Shown here piece after piece: positions 44,578 to 57,438 of a stretch of 64,000 nt of DNA. Made by a program: the position numbers and the translations under genes. The notes beneath the pieces were generated by a model. The model was not told the origin of the DNA. It searched no databases and saw only the letters and a program-made list of their open reading frames with translations. Within the stretch, counting starts at the first letter, position 1; each line of letters opens with the position of its first letter. Origin of the DNA: Mesaphorura yosii (Eukaryota > Arthropoda > Collembola > Poduromorpha > Tullbergiidae); contig WIXG01000063.1 of assembly GCA_009869945.1 (NCBI GenBank), positions 215,402-279,401 on the forward strand, given 5' to 3'.

Positions 44578-47500
44578 GTAAGAAACATCAACTTTTATTC
44601 CGTTGTAAGTAGAATTTTCATTGCTTCTCACTCCTAAGCCTTAACCTTGCCTCATCTTGCCTCAATCCATGAACGATCCAGTCAGGGCTCACGGGATTCC
44701 TAAAGCAGTGATACAGGAAATTCTTCATTAACCAGGGCCATGTACCTTGTCGAACATACTGGTTAAAATCACACCTTTTCCCAGTTTCCATCCCACATTT
44801 CCCTCAAAAAATTACGATCCCAATCTGTTAATCAGCAATCGGCAATACAAAACGCCAAATGCGTTGTCTCGTTGTCTGCACAGTGCAGAAGTGATTCAAC
44901 CCGGACTCCGTCTTTTGTACTTGCAGCTTCCATGTAATTACTACTTGGTACATAATTTTACCACGCCAATTAGAAATAATTGCATAAGACGGTCGATCTC
45001 AACTCGAAGTCTGCTGCCTTGTGTACTACAATTCGGAATTCTTGTGTGGTGCAGTATCCTTTTTATTGCCTTCCGTCCGACTGCATTTGCTACAAGTTTT
45101 ACGATCAAGATTGAGATTGGCGTGCAGTACGTGCGTACAGCATAAACGAACATCTAGTCTTGACTTGATTACTAATTGTCTTTGATTGTTGTACAAGAGC
45201 TCATACCGTGCAGATGATTGATGTATTGTTGATGGTAATTTAATTTGTACCATTCATTCCATTGCATCTTACATTGCATTGCATTGGGTTGGGTGCGAGG
45301 TTGCTGGTTGCTACTGCATTCTCTGTTTTATTCTCTGCGCGATGCGGCGATTGCAGATTGTGGGCTACAATCATCATGCAATCTGTTGTTATTTTTATTG
45401 TTACGTGATTAATCTTGTCCCGAGACCGTCTGGAGCCTTGCAACTTATTGCTACTTTTTGTTGCTGTAATGAACTCTTTTTAACAGGTCATCACTTCACC
45501 AATCGCAGGTGCACAATTCTTGTTAAGACTAGCATTTGCAAATTTCCCATGCCGGAATGGCACGGCATTTTGTAAGATGACATTTTTATTTTCCTGCGGT
45601 TTGCCTTTGCCTTCACTGAAATATCACATCTACGAAATTACAACCTGCAACAAGACGATGCATTACGCACATTTTGTAAAAATTCTCAAACGAGATCAAT
45701 GTCGCGAAGAAAATGCCATTTCAAAGTTTCCCATTACCATCTTTTCGAGGAGACAAATTGGGACGAAAAAAACTAAAAACACGGCAAGCGCCGAGCTCTT
45801 TTGTCTCAAAGCCGAACCGACGAATCTTTTCAGCTGCTGTATCACTACCGCTCAGCGCTCGGCTCATTACAAATTACAAATTTTTGCTTGAAAGCAAGAC
45901 ACGAGACGCAAGACTCGAGCATTCGCGTAAGCGCATAGCGAATGCGTTTGAAGTTTGAGGTCGGTCATTCAACTTGTACGCAGACTTTACACGCTGCCGC
46001 TGCTGCAAAGATTCACTTGCAAATTGCGAATCGTGTATAATGACCAAATTATCAGGATGGAAACAATCTCATCACTTTCATGTTAGGTTCGGATTTTAAT
46101 CATGAAAAATGCCAACAAATTCGTTTGCAATTTCAGGCAATGAGTGAGCAGCTCGGATTCGAAAATTCTTTCGTCTTGTCGCTTTTCTGCCTCAAAAATA
46201 TTTGAGCCAATTCCTGATCTAATTATATATGTTTTAGAGTATATAAAACGTGACAGAGCGGGGCAAAGGTCAAACTTTTGTCCGACACGAAACACGAAGG
46301 AAAACGATTTTATTAATGCTGAAAATATGAATTACAGTCGTGTGAAAGGATTGATGGTCTGGAAGATTAAACTCTTGCGAGGTACGGGCCCAAGAGTCAT
46401 TTACACGTAATAAACCACGATTGCGATTTGTTTCACTTTACGAAAGCGAAAAGGTCATGACCGTGGTCAGGCCATTATACTTGTAGAAGGCATCGAAAAG
46501 CAGTCTCAGTGTTACAGCCACATCTCATACAAACATGTCGTTAGTCCATCATTCATTGAGGTGTGATGCAGTAAATCGGTATGGAGTCACCACAACACGT
46601 AATGATCATAAAATCTCATTTTTTTGCAATTCGTCTTCATCAAGACACCAACGTGTATTACGAAAAGGAAGTGTTTTCTGGTCAAAACAACACCCTGTCC
46701 CGCCTGCCCATTGAACTCTGGTCTCCCGCGGATGGTGGACGCGTTCCAGCCACTCCTAGTCTAATAACCACTTAAAACCTCATTTCTGAGCAAACAGCAG
46801 GGACCAGCAAGCGTTGCCATTAAATCTGTTTGTCTAATTAATTTTGATAAAAATTGCACAGCGGATACGAACAGTAATCCTGTTTAATGAATTACGAAAG
46901 CAAGTGCAAGGAGCTCACAGCTTGGAGCAGCTCAGGGAAAGTAATTAAAAATTATGCCGTGAGATTTAGGGAAACCTCAGATTCAGACGAGAGATAGTCC
47001 GAGTAAATAAATATTTAGGTGGCTCACGTACGCGTACTAGCAAATCCTGTTGAAAGAACCATACTGTTGTTTTCGAGGGTAAATTATGATAATGACTTCA
47101 GGTACACAAAAGCCCGAGCAATGAGCAGGTAGAAAGAAGGAAATTAATAATTTCCACAATTTACTGCCAGGCCAGAAGTATCATGCCTCGCTTTTCCTCT
47201 CGACTCGACTCGGAACGTAATTTCGCAAGTTTCATTTCCACATGCATGTCATTGCTACGCCGGTGCCGCTTTTAAGCATCCAATTAATGTAATTATGGTG
47301 ACATTGACTCTGGATGTAATCTCATCCGCGCCCGCGTCGGTGAAGGAAATTAACTTTTTATATCAATTTTTGATGTTAGACTGTGTAATGTGTAATTTGC
47401 CAAAATGCTTCATTCCTTTGAGGAAGCCGTTTCTGTGTGCCTCTCTGCCGGCCGCCGGCCCGAAACCAGAGCGGAGGCTCGCAAGTCACAACTCGTTGGG

Positions 47501-50500
47501 GTCCTCGCTTCTTCGATGATCAATGCAAGCGTTCATTCAAAAAGACCAAATTTCTGATTCGGCATGGTCAATTTAATATTTAATTTTGCAAGCGTGAGCG
47601 TGAGCAAGAACATAGCAGCAGCGAGCGAATGAAACAAGCGTGTGTGCCGAGTTCGTGTGTTTTCCTGAGCCGTTGCCTGCGTCTTCGCCTTCTATACCCC
47701 CTTCGATCTACTTTTTATGACTTCCTTTGAAGCCAAGCTGTGGCAAGAGCCACCACGAAGCGTTATTTATGTGAGTCCATTACTTTTGTTCTACTTTTTG
47801 CGAATGTCGGCGATAAAGTTATAAAGAAATTCCGCAGCAGCAACTGAAGTCCATCCACCCTGGCAATTTTGTAAGAATTTGAAACGTGTCGTCGCGTCAC
47901 ACGTACACGAGCGATTTTTCTAAAGTTACACATAATTTGCACTTCATTAAGCTCGAGCTTGCAATTTCTTCCTTCCAGGTTCATTATCATTAATCTCTTC
48001 TGTACGAGCTGACATTGGCTGTAAGATTAGCACCAAACATTCATTCGGTCCGGCACGATTTTACGAGGTACGAGGCAACAAGATGTGAGATGAGGAGAAA
48101 GAAAAGGAAGATGTTTCATTTGTTTATTTGTATTTCGTCATTTCTGGTATCCTCGCCTTTCCTCTGCGTCTCAACCATTAATTTTCCGACCAGACGCAAT
48201 CACAATTGTCCATTCAAAACACAGTACTTAAAATGATTGCATTGTTGGAGGTGCAAAATGCAAAACGCAAATGCTGAATGCGCCAGCAACGTGATCTTGA
48301 ATGACAACAATTTGTAACGCCTGCTACAGCAAAAACCCTGGAATGAATGCGGAATACGTGAGCAGGCTACTGATAATTTGTTTGTAGCCACGAACGACAA
48401 TCAACTCATAAATGGTCAAGAAACGCCGGCCATCCGCTCTTTTGTTTCACTCAAAATTAACACTCGGTGTTTGCAAAACAATGGCTTATCGGACACAATC
48501 TTAGGAGCTGAGCCTGCGAATACGCAATGACTCGCATTAATTTTGAAAGGTTAAAAAATCGTATCGTATTAAATATTCAGCTTTCGGTCCACCGTGCAGT
48601 GCAATGCAGTTTTTCTTTTATCTGGTATCTTGTCAACAATCTGCTGCCGCTCTTTGCGAAACGTAGCTATCTTCTGTGATTCTTGTCGAAAGTCTTTGAA
48701 CCCGAAGACGAGGCCACGTATTGCAATTGTAGTGAATGTGAACTTAGTTGACCAATGACTAAACCAAACCAGCGATGATTCAAACCAAAGTTTGATTTAA
48801 AATGAGTCAGTTCAAAATTAATCTATGCAAGCGAACCGAAGAAATGGCCGTTATTGTTGACTTAACCATACATGGATATTAAGTAACACTCTTGAGTGTG
48901 GACTACGATATTTATAGGCGATCCAAATTGTGACCAAGTCAAGATTAAGCATTTTGAGAGTCATGCCATCTGCTTGTACTTCTATTTCTGGTCGGTCGCG
49001 CTTGAGTGATGAAATGAACTCTGGCTCCTTTTCAGTGACAAATAACAAATACCTGAGCAAATTGGGACTCGAGTAAACAAGACAGCATGATTCTACAAAA
49101 AAGATTTTATGCTTCAATTCTTCTGCAAAATTGTCCGCGGTATGCATCCACAAATTTTAATCTTGCTTCAATTTGGTCAAATTCGTCGTCGAAGGTGGTC
49201 GATTTCATGGTACTTGAAATTAATTAATCAGCAAGAACTCGCGATTCTTGGTCGACTATTTTAATACTAAAGTCGGCGTTGACACCGTTTACATAATCTT
49301 CGGTTCGTCATTATACATGTGGTACAAATTGAGTGGGGTCTCGCGTATCCAACGTTTTCAGTCTGGCCAAAGTGGTTAACGTTGTCTGGTACGTAAGGAA
49401 CTTGACCACGACAGGCAAAGAACTGCACTGAAAAGTGTAATTACGTACTATTTTCCGGCTAATTAGGTTAGCTTTTGAGTTTTATCCAAAATACTTTCGC
49501 GGGGTCAAAGCTGGTTCACTTGCGTTTAATGTCGTTTACATCTTTTATTGGCAGCATTCAAGAGATTTGCTACAAAAGATTTACTTTTCGTTCCCACGAA
49601 AATTCCAAATATGACAGCAATAAACCGGAAAGCAGGTGTGAAGTCCTTCCCCACGACCACGACTCGATCCCACGTCTTGTCATAATTATGGACAGAAATG
49701 AAGCGATGTGATGAGATGGAGATCTCTTTTTAATAACTTTTCATTTCTTTGTGCTGTGCTCCGCTGCGCCAACTCACATGTACGTGTAAGATTGGTTAAC
49801 AACTTCCTTGTTGTCTCTGGCTGAAGTTCGCTAAAGGCTTTTCAGCTTTTCTCAGAATCGAGCAGCCGAAAGTAACAATCACAAGCACAGGCACGTCGAA
49901 TTAAAAAGATTCCAACGATAACTGCTGAATTCAGTGCGTAGGACAATAGAATCATTACGGGCAAGATGAGTTGATTTGAAGTGATGAGAGGCTCACGCGC
50001 CGCGCCGCGATGGCCCAACTCGGAAGTAACGCGTAACACGTAACATGAGATCATATTTTGATATTGTTATTTAATACGCTTAATCATTTCATGAGCGAAG
50101 TGCAGCGCAGGCAGGCGATAGGTGAAAGGCGAAGAATGAAAAATGATTTTCATTTCACGCTGTATGTTATGCTTGCCATGATTCGGATTACAAAAAGTGC
50201 ACTCGTATTCTTATTGCTCAGCGGGAGGTCAAAGTGTCAGGATAGATGCAGGATGTAGTGAATGAATGAGCGAAGGTGTGAGCCGTGAGTTCAATTATGC
50301 AAGAGAGCTCAGAAATCCCAGACGCATTGTCAGCATGAAGCTTGGAAAAAAATGTTTGTAATCTTGTAAACTTCAATGTTCAAGTTCAATCTATTGATTA
50401 CGTAATCTATTAATCACCAATGAACGAGCTCGAGGAGTTTCCGGAACCGTCGAAGTACAGTGCTCTCAGTCCGTGGTCCGCGTCCACAGGAAGTCATAAG

Positions 50501-51989
50501 CGCCAATTTTTCATAATCACGGCCGCGACCAGGAATTCGAGCCTTCGCCGCCTTTGCACTCGCCAGTTCGCCTGGCACAGCTTGAGTACAATGTGTGAAA
50601 TCTTCAGCGAGACTTGCTAATGATTTTAATCTGCAAACTGTAAATTGATCTTTTGTCTAAGGGTTCAACCAAGTTTTTGTTGACTGTTGGCTCACACAGA
50701 CGCAGAAATGCAGATCCCATTGTTTACGCTGTGCGCGATATTAATTTTTACGGCACTCTCTTGTTGACGGGCATTGCCATTCACATCGGATCAAAACAAA
50801 AGAATTTGAAAGAAAGAGGAAAGTCATGTTGTCAGAAGTTGTCCAAACAAAATAAAAATCAAGTTAATGCAAATTGACTGCTGTGATCTGCGATGCGCTG
50901 TCAGTTTCGGCCTGCGCTGTCATTGAGGAGCGACTGGTGCAAGGGCGAAGATCTTGATCGAGAAGATGAGTGCAAAGATACCGGCTTCAGTTTTTGGCAG
51001 CGCAATGCAAGAATCACGATCATTCGCTCGTGTGTTGTAACATTAAACCTAACAAAACGGAATTTAATGGCACTCCGCTGGCATTGACACTGGCTTCATT
51101 GTTGATCTTTTCCTATGCATAATTGCCCTTTGATGTACTGAAGATTTGTCAGAATTGTTATTGACATACAGGCTTGCTTGCTTGCAGCAAACTCGAGCTC
51201 AACCGGCAGTGATTTATTTATTGCCCATTGGCATCTGTGTGGTTTCCTGTTGCAGTTCTTGTTTGGCAACTTTTACTTTGAATTTGGTTTTGATTTGCAA
51301 ATTACTGACTGCACCTCACCGTGGTCGTGCACTAATGATACATGACAGAGCTCAGCCATGAAGGGTGCAATTTCCGAATTTCCTGTAAGTTTACACTCGC
51401 GCTGACTCCGTTTGTGCAGAATTAACCTATAATTTAGGATTACCGATTGCGTGTTGAGAAAATACGGAATTTCTGCATTTTTGTCTTGGCTTAAGATAAT
51501 TCCGACTTTCTTCTCCTTCTGTAACGGCTAAATTCATTTTAATGAGTCATGATTGCACTTCATTAGCATACAGTGTAGTGTCATACCGTAGTTTGCAAAA
51601 AATGAACCCGGAACCCTGCGTTGTTGCGCCGAAACAAACGTTATAATCCTTACGCAATGTAATAAAAGTATTAAAAGTGACATGAAAGTAGTGTAGTTAT
51701 TTAATGAAGCGAAAGGATGATGAAGACGACGAAGGCGAGGAAGATGATCCCGAAGAAGGCAAAGGCGAAGAGGAAACGGAGAGTGAGACAATTCATACGA
51801 GCGTCGAGCATGAGCATTTACAGGTTCAAATGTTCAGGTGTGAGCCCAGCACAGCTAAATTACAGAGTAATGTGCTTATGATACCGATAAATTACACTTT
51901 ATGCATAAAATGCAAAAAATATTTACTGTTACCGTGAAAGGTGAAATATGAAATTCCGCTACGGCACAGAGATTACAAGACCCAAGGTC

Positions 51990-52008
51990 ATTACGATTAC
52001 GATTACGA
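51990..52008 (+). repeat. Short ATTACG tandem repeat
   Basis: Three near-perfect ATTACG units. Confidence 0.5.
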
Positions 52009-52080
52009 CTGACTTGATGCGCGATGCCCAAAAATGTCCATCAAATCAAGTTCGAGTGGAGAATCGAGTGCCGAGGAAGT

Positions 52081-52096
52081 GCATGCATGCATGCAT
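52081..52096. repeat. GCATGCATGCATGCAT palindromic simple repeat
   Basis: About four GCAT units, self-complementary. Confidence 0.6.
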
Positions 52097-55000
52097 TATC
52101 ATTATGGTTACAGTAATTGTAATATTTATTACGTGCACTTGAACTTACACTCAAGAGACGCTGCTGTCCCTTCCAAATATTATGTAATCCATACACCATA
52201 AACTTCTACTGTAGCGCATCAATGATAACGCGAATAAATTCGAGTCGAGTACGCAAAAAATCTGCACTCCACACAACTGCAGCGAGCAAGCAAGCACGCA
52301 AAAACAGCCTGCACAGTTAGAGAACAGTTGTTACGATTTTACTTCCTATAAAACAGTCGTGACGAAGACGACGGCGATGACGATGACAAAATAGCACGCC
52401 ATGCCTTGGTTCGGATACGGTCAATGTATCGCACAGACTTTACGACTCGACTCGGCTGATTCAGAATAAATTCCATTGTTGCACGAGATGGGCGATGCGT
52501 AGTGTTTGTATTTGTATTTCTGGCAACAATGCAGCACAATAAAATGCTGCACAGGGAAGAAACCAACCAAGACGATAAGTTTAGGTGGCATATGTGCAGT
52601 GGATTCAGTCATTTGAGTGAGCTAGGCAAATTACGGCGGGATTCGCTGCAATTAAGTTCTTAATTCGGGCGAATTTAATGATTCTTGCTTCTTGCGTGAG
52701 CAGTAGCAAGATGCAATCTGCTCGCACAAATTTTATAACACTGTGCCATAAAAATTGCATGTTCGAGACGCGAAACGCATATAATTCAGCAGCAACATGG
52801 CGCAGCCAATAAAACGCGATTCAGTTCAAGAGTTTGAGTTTTATTCACGAAACCAAGAAACGTAATTCGGATTACTTGACACACGAAAGGCGATGCGAAA
52901 GCATGATCGCGAAATGAGTGAGGCGCAACGCAATGCTGTGCAATTTAAGAGCAGGAGAAGGAAATAGCCTGACAATATAATTATCGTATCATTATCATTT
53001 TACATCCTCGCACTCATAATACGGAATTACGATGCATTCCACGATCCACGAACAAACATAGGCAACCACAGAACAGAGCAGAGGTTTAATCTAATAAATG
53101 AGTTAAACGCGCGCAACCAATTTATTATTGCACGTACAATTAAATACGCCATACGCGAGTGCGAGCGATGGCCATCAATCTCCGCTTCGAGGTGAGACGA
53201 AGTGCCGAGAAAAATACCTGAAACGAGAGGTTGAGACCGTGGAGAAGCCTGACCAAGTCCGAACCCGAGTCCGGTTTGACTTGTTTCTAATCAAAAGTAA
53301 AATTCTACTACTATCACAGTGCATGAAAATGCATTAAAAGTGAAATGAAGATGTTCGGTTATTTTCTGGTAGCTGCTTTGCCTTGTGCAGAGAAGCAGTA
53401 CGGGAAATACCAGCGTGAAATGTGTACGTGACGTCTGGCAAATATGCATTAATGAGATTAAGATGAGGTGATAAGCCACCAGTGGCAGCTGAGTGCAATA
53501 CAGTACAATGCAGGTTGCAGACCACGGCTACGCTGTAAAATTGCTGTATCCGGGACGCGGATTTGATAAGACCGGCGCCGATGTCGGCGTCGGGTTCCAC
53601 AGGTTAATTAGTTACGGATTTTGATGGATCTTGAGAATTTCATTAAACCATGACCTCTGAACCAGAACTCATACGCCACGCGTACGTGCCAGTGTCATTG
53701 CCGTTCTGTTTATTCAAAGAAATTCAATTAGCGAAAATTCTCATTTATGCAACGCGACGTGCGACCCATCAAAAGATTTCCGGGCATTTATGCAGTTTTT
53801 ATGTTTATCGAGATCCTCGGGCCCGCCCAGTTTATGCAATTTGCAATTCGCGATTGCGATAAATTTCTTATCCTCATTTTGCTTTGGGGGATTTCAAGTT
53901 CAAGTTTATAGAAATGTGGACTAGATTATGTAAATCAGACGCAGTCATCAAATTCAGGGCGGGGAAAGCGGAGATGAAGTTTTAAATAATTTCGTGCGTT
54001 ATTATCGTTAGTCTGAGCACATATTACGCACAAACATGGAAGTACATGATGAAGATGAGACAGACATGCCCGACAGTTTTGAGTGTCTATGTTATGTGAC
54101 TGAATTATGCAATGAATGAGGAACTCTTCATGCTATGCTGGTCCAACTTAAACTCATCTTCATCTCCTGCCAGCAAGCAAGCTGCATGCAATCGCAATTT
54201 CACCTGAACATGAGCCTTGAGCGCACAGGTGTAAATAGTAAAATAGAAATGTAATATCAATTGCGTAGCAGCACGACCACTGAGCTGAGTATGAGTTTGA
54301 GCTGTCTGTTATGTCATAATAGTCGTCATAATACGCGAATCTTAAGTGTAATGTGCAGTACAACAAAATAATACAGAAAAGATGTAAAATAATAGTCGAA
54401 ATGATGAGGTCGATGAATCCTTTCCTGTTCTCTTCTCATTCGCTCTGCAGCAATTTGCGTCTTTTATTTGTTTCCTATCAGATAGACTTGCATCTGAATG
54501 AATCCATCCTGGGTCTTCTTCCCTTCCAAAAGGCACAGATTTGTAATGATTTCAGATTTCATGAAGAGATCGTTGTCTATTGTCCTCCCTCTGTGCTGCC
54601 GCCGTAAGAATAAATATGGATTTATTATCATACCATTGCTTATTTATACAGTTAATTACCCGTACTCGTTATTGTCATTCACGGTTACAATCAATAGTCC
54701 TCGATAACTTTCTCGGAATCCTCAGTCCTCGTTTTCATTTCTACTTACCTCGCACAGAAAGGCATGAGGGCTTAGGTTTTTTTCGTTTGCGTCCGTAATC
54801 TGTCTGCCTTGTCTTCTCGGTGACTGACGTACTGGTCAGTCGTGGTCGAGCATTTCACAGTTATACGAAAGGACAGAAACGAAGTAGCAAATACACCACG
54901 CCACGCCACTCCATGCCATGCCAGGAATAATGATGCCGTAATGACGACGGTTATTATCTTGTCATTACCATTGTTCAAATAGAAATCGACAGGCGGACGG

Positions 55001-57438
55001 TTCGGCCACGGCATGGCACGGCACGGCACACATTGAAATGGCATTTACCTGACGCCTGCTGCTTTGGTGGTCAGCATCTTCAACTTCATATTGGTCAAAT
55101 CCCCGCCTTGCGTTGCCGGCTGCCGGCATCTTGCAGTATACCAAACGCGAATTACACCGCACCTAATTTGCATTTTGCATATTGACAGTTCGACATTATA
55201 TTAGCATTTCAACCACCACCGCGATCACGATCTCAATCGAAATCGCGATCACGCCGTAAATAACATAACGCATGAGGCGTGATTAAATAATACGACGTGA
55301 TACATTATCGTGGATCGCTCGATTGATTACAGTGATCAATCATGCACGCAGTTGAGTGCTAGTGCTAAGTAGGATGCATGCGTCGAACGTGATTCCCACA
55401 GTTCAATTGATTGTGGTGTCAAGTATCATGCTACGGTGATTCCGTTATAGTTTCAATACCTAAACACATGCTCATAGATTGAAGTCGCTCGTTAAACTGG
55501 TCTCAAGTCCAAATCTCAAGATTTATTTTTAAGATTCTAAACAGCTTCGAACCAGTCTCATTTATTTGCGCTTTCTTTATCTCTTATAATTGCTGTTATC
55601 TGCCAAAATCATTCATCTAATTCGTTTCGCGAGCACATTAGGCATTAACATAAACACATTATCGCTATCGCAGATTAGTCAATGTCCTCTAACTACAAAC
55701 TGCATAGAGATTCTCATCAATGGACCGGCAATGTGTGTGGTTCGTCTTTTCAATATGTCCGATGAATGGGAATAAAATTTAGCGAAATCTCGTGATCGTA
55801 ATGCAATTTGCAAAGCAATGCGATGCAGGATTGGTCACCTTTTGTGCAGCAGATTTGATTAGATTCATTCGTTACGGTCCATCAGACCCAACAAAATGGG
55901 GCAGTCTGAATGTGCACATTTATTGCATTGGCGGGTTGTGACGGAGACTGATGATCACTTCATCTCATGAGAAAGGCCAGGTTAATTCACGCTAATAGAT
56001 CCGCAAATGCAAAATGGATTAATTTACTTCTACGGAATCAATTTCACTTGTATGCAAAATTAAATTAGATTCTTCTAGCCCGATCTTCCGTAAGGATTTA
56101 AGAACAGGTGGCTTGATGGCTTGACTAATCGAATTTGCTTTAAATCAGGTTGATTTTGATTTCATTTCCGTCTTCCGTTTTCCAAATCCATTCAATTCAA
56201 TGCAAATGAGTGTCCATTTTGGGATTCTTTTCTTTCCAAACGAAAGATCACTTTCATTCGGTTCCACTCATGACCAACACCAAGAGCAGACCAAAATCTG
56301 AAAGGTAAAGGTTTCATTTAACAATGACACCAAGCAAAACACAAACGCACGAAGAAGCTCAAACAATTAGTGCCATTACCACTGCATTCGCCTTTGCCTT
56401 GCATTGTTAGCAGACTCTTCCTCCTTCATTGTCTCCATTGCATTGTCATCTCGTCGTGTAATGTTATTCGTATTCTTTAATTCTTCTTTTTATTCTGGCT
56501 GTGATTTCTGATGAAATGTCAAGTACAGCTAAACACTCTGTCGTAAGCTGCAACTGCAACCTGCAACGCAAGCCTGCTGCAATGCCAGGAATTCAAATAC
56601 AGTTTAAATTAAATTCGCAATGCAATGCAAAAGTGTTGCTGACTGTTACATAACAAAAGGAAACCCCAAGAATCAAGATTCGAGATGAATTTCCATACCG
56701 GAAAAGAATCACGAATCACCCTGCATTGTTCACTTCACTGCAGTGCTGTAAAGCAATCTTCTTTGAATCGAATGTTTTCACACTGATCTTCTGCACAATG
56801 ACGCTCTGCTCCGATGATGGTGATAATAATTGCTACATTGCGTAGGTAGAGGGTAAGGAAAATGTGATTCTTCACAGTGAATGCAGCAGAAGCAACATAG
56901 AAGAGTCAAAGTCATGGTCGTAGGATTGAATCTTGTTAAGTAATAGATTCATGCACCAAAAGACTTAGGCTGAGTACCGACCGGGAAGTGTTGCGTGAAT
57001 GGCAAATGGTGAATCGAGGATGAAAAGAGCAAATAAAAGTTGAAGCTAAAATGATAACAATAACAAGCGAAAACTACCACTGCCGGACAGCAGGCAATAA
57101 TTGTGCCGTGTGCGGTGCGAGACGAGATCAGTCGAGGGTGTCTTCCATGCTTTGTATTTTAATAAACCATACACTGCTGTGCTGGGCCGAGAGGTAGGGC
57201 CGATGTTAGGGCAAGTCGAAGGTGCAAACATGATTCTTATCATTTTCACTGAAGGAAGATTTGTAATTCAGCAAAGATTCTGCTAAAAGCTGATCTGAGG
57301 CCGAGGCTTGAATTCCGCGTTCCTATTCCTATTCCTTTATGGCTCCTATCCTCCTTCACCGCCAGCCAACCAACAATGCTGACTTTATTATTTGTTCAAC
57401 ATTTCGCATATTTCATTATTATCTCTTTTAATTCACAG

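Larger units (their letters stand above)
34994..57438. other. 22-kb region without supportable protein genes
   Basis: Frames on both strands are short (at most about 140 codons) and motif-free. The DNA is AT-rich, with many short repeated words such as GCAATTGC, AATTCGCAATT and ATTACGA. I see two inverted tRNA-like fragments (35.55 and 36.02 kb), an A-box-like fragment (49.37 kb), short simple repeats and a candidate non-coding first exon ending at 44577. It is probably intergenic plus the long 5' intron and regulatory DNA of the PAN-domain gene. Confidence 0.5.

Noticed and set aside
51704..51937. Acidic low-complexity frame (Asp/Glu/Lys-rich), 77 codons
   Set aside because: Composition follows from a GAA/GAC-rich simple-sequence stretch; no initiation context or homology is visible.
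57376..57438. Upstream in-frame ATG that would lengthen the PAN protein
   Set aside because: The interval ends in a convincing polypyrimidine-CAG acceptor directly before the ATG at 57439, and the shorter start gives a standard signal peptide.
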